A DNA stretch of 64,000 nt from Acaryochloris sp. CCMEE 5410 (lineage in GTDB: Bacteria > Cyanobacteriota > Cyanobacteriia > Thermosynechococcales > Thermosynechococcaceae), in contig NZ_AFEJ02000002.1 in the NCBI RefSeq assembly GCF_000238775.2, positions 992,001 to 1,056,000 of the forward strand. Direction: 5' to 3'. A program made the position numbers and the translations under genes. Below, in pieces: positions 63,813-64,000 of the stretch; the stretch's first letter is position 1, and every line of letters starts with the position of its first letter. Below the pieces are notes generated by a model. It had not been told where the DNA came from. It saw only the letters and a program-made list of their open reading frames with translations, and ran no database searches.

Positions 63813-64000
63813 CTAGGGAGTGGCTAACGCTGCAAATCGCGATGTCCGGGTTTGAGCATGCGGTGTTCCCTGCAACCATGAAACAATGCGTTTTACATTG
63901 ATCGCAGTACTTGTGAGCACATGCTGCAAGCGCGTTTTAGCTAATCCTAAATAGCGAGATCGCCTCATTCCAAAGGCATTGACTCCTTGCGAAATAGTCC
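63813..64000 (-). CDS. IS1182-type transposase, C-terminal part (runs off the window)
   Basis: The minus strand from the right edge encodes the C-terminus of a transposase ending in TAG at 63813-63815. It reads ISQGVNAFGMRRSRYLGLAK, then TRLQHVLTSTAINVKRIVSW, and finally HAQTRTSRFAALATP. The QGVxAFGxRRSRYxGLAKTxLQH and QTRTSRFAALA patterns are typical of IS1182-family DDE transposases. The catalytic part and the element's other end lie outside the window, so intactness cannot be judged. Confidence 0.8.
   Translation of the reverse strand, partial: TISQGVNAFGMRRSRYLGLAKTRLQHVLTSTAINVKRIVSWLQGTPHAQTRTSRFAALATP

Overview
The window looks like a piece of a cyanobacterial chromosome. It carries a complete circadian clock operon (kaiA-kaiB-kaiC), chlorophyll synthase (chlG), photosystem II psbZ next to ribH, the cyanobacterial DHH-CBS-tRNA nucleotidyltransferase fusion, two DevBCA-type exporters, and many GCGATCGC (HIP1) octamers, for example at 71-78, 783-790 and 6362-6369. 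The high load of insertion sequences with this gene set is what I would expect from an Acaryochloris-like genome; that genus call is an inference from memory, not a search.

Layout. 1-11.6 kb is a glycan or glycolipid locus. A leftward group holds a GT4 glycosyltransferase, a frameshifted GT39-like membrane protein, a DPM1-like GT2, a putative (alpha/alpha)6-toroid protein and an LPG-synthase-TM-type flippase-like protein. A rightward group holds a GT4, a GT2 and a SAM methyltransferase. 11.7-14.6 kb is a Ser/Thr kinase fused to a GUN4-like domain, split by an IS630 element. 15-20 kb has a membrane protein, chlG and a 999-residue secreted DUF11 protein with a Pro-Asp-Thr repeat. 20.3-23.5 kb is a polar amino-acid ABC transporter without a local binding protein. 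23.5-33.2 kb is housekeeping: the CCA-adding fusion, psbZ, ribH, tRNA-Gly, proA, a MIF-like gene split by an IS1634-type element, tadA and cysE. 33.5-38.7 kb has a glycoside-hydrolase-like lipoprotein, a YbjN protein, glgB and a glutamine amidotransferase. 38.9-41.8 kb is kaiABC. 41.9-43.5 kb has a GT2-TPR protein and a small membrane protein. 43.7-55.5 kb carries two separate TetR-devBCA export systems, with a dioxygenase, an SH3b protein, a variant RluA-type enzyme and a small membrane protein between them. 55.5-64 kb has a second IS630, a flavin monooxygenase, an ISAs1 element, a protease-TPR protein and the start of an IS1182-type element.

The clearest genome-level signal is transposition. 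Five complete insertion sequences can be delimited to the base by terminal inverted repeats and target duplications (IS4 at 1177-2488, IS630 at 11909-13050, IS1634 at 29460-31349, IS630 at 55551-56692, ISAs1 at 59066-60230). A sixth runs off the right edge. Three of the five sit inside genes, and removing each element with one target copy restores an intact reading frame, so the insertions look recent. I did not find a wholly unknown defence or mobile system. The most interesting observations are the exchange of stop codons between the IS4 transposase and its host gene, the kinase-GUN4 fusion, the second dev operon with its own palindromic operator plus a repeated half-site and an embedded DUF4336 gene, and the RluA-like enzyme with Gly in place of the catalytic Asp.
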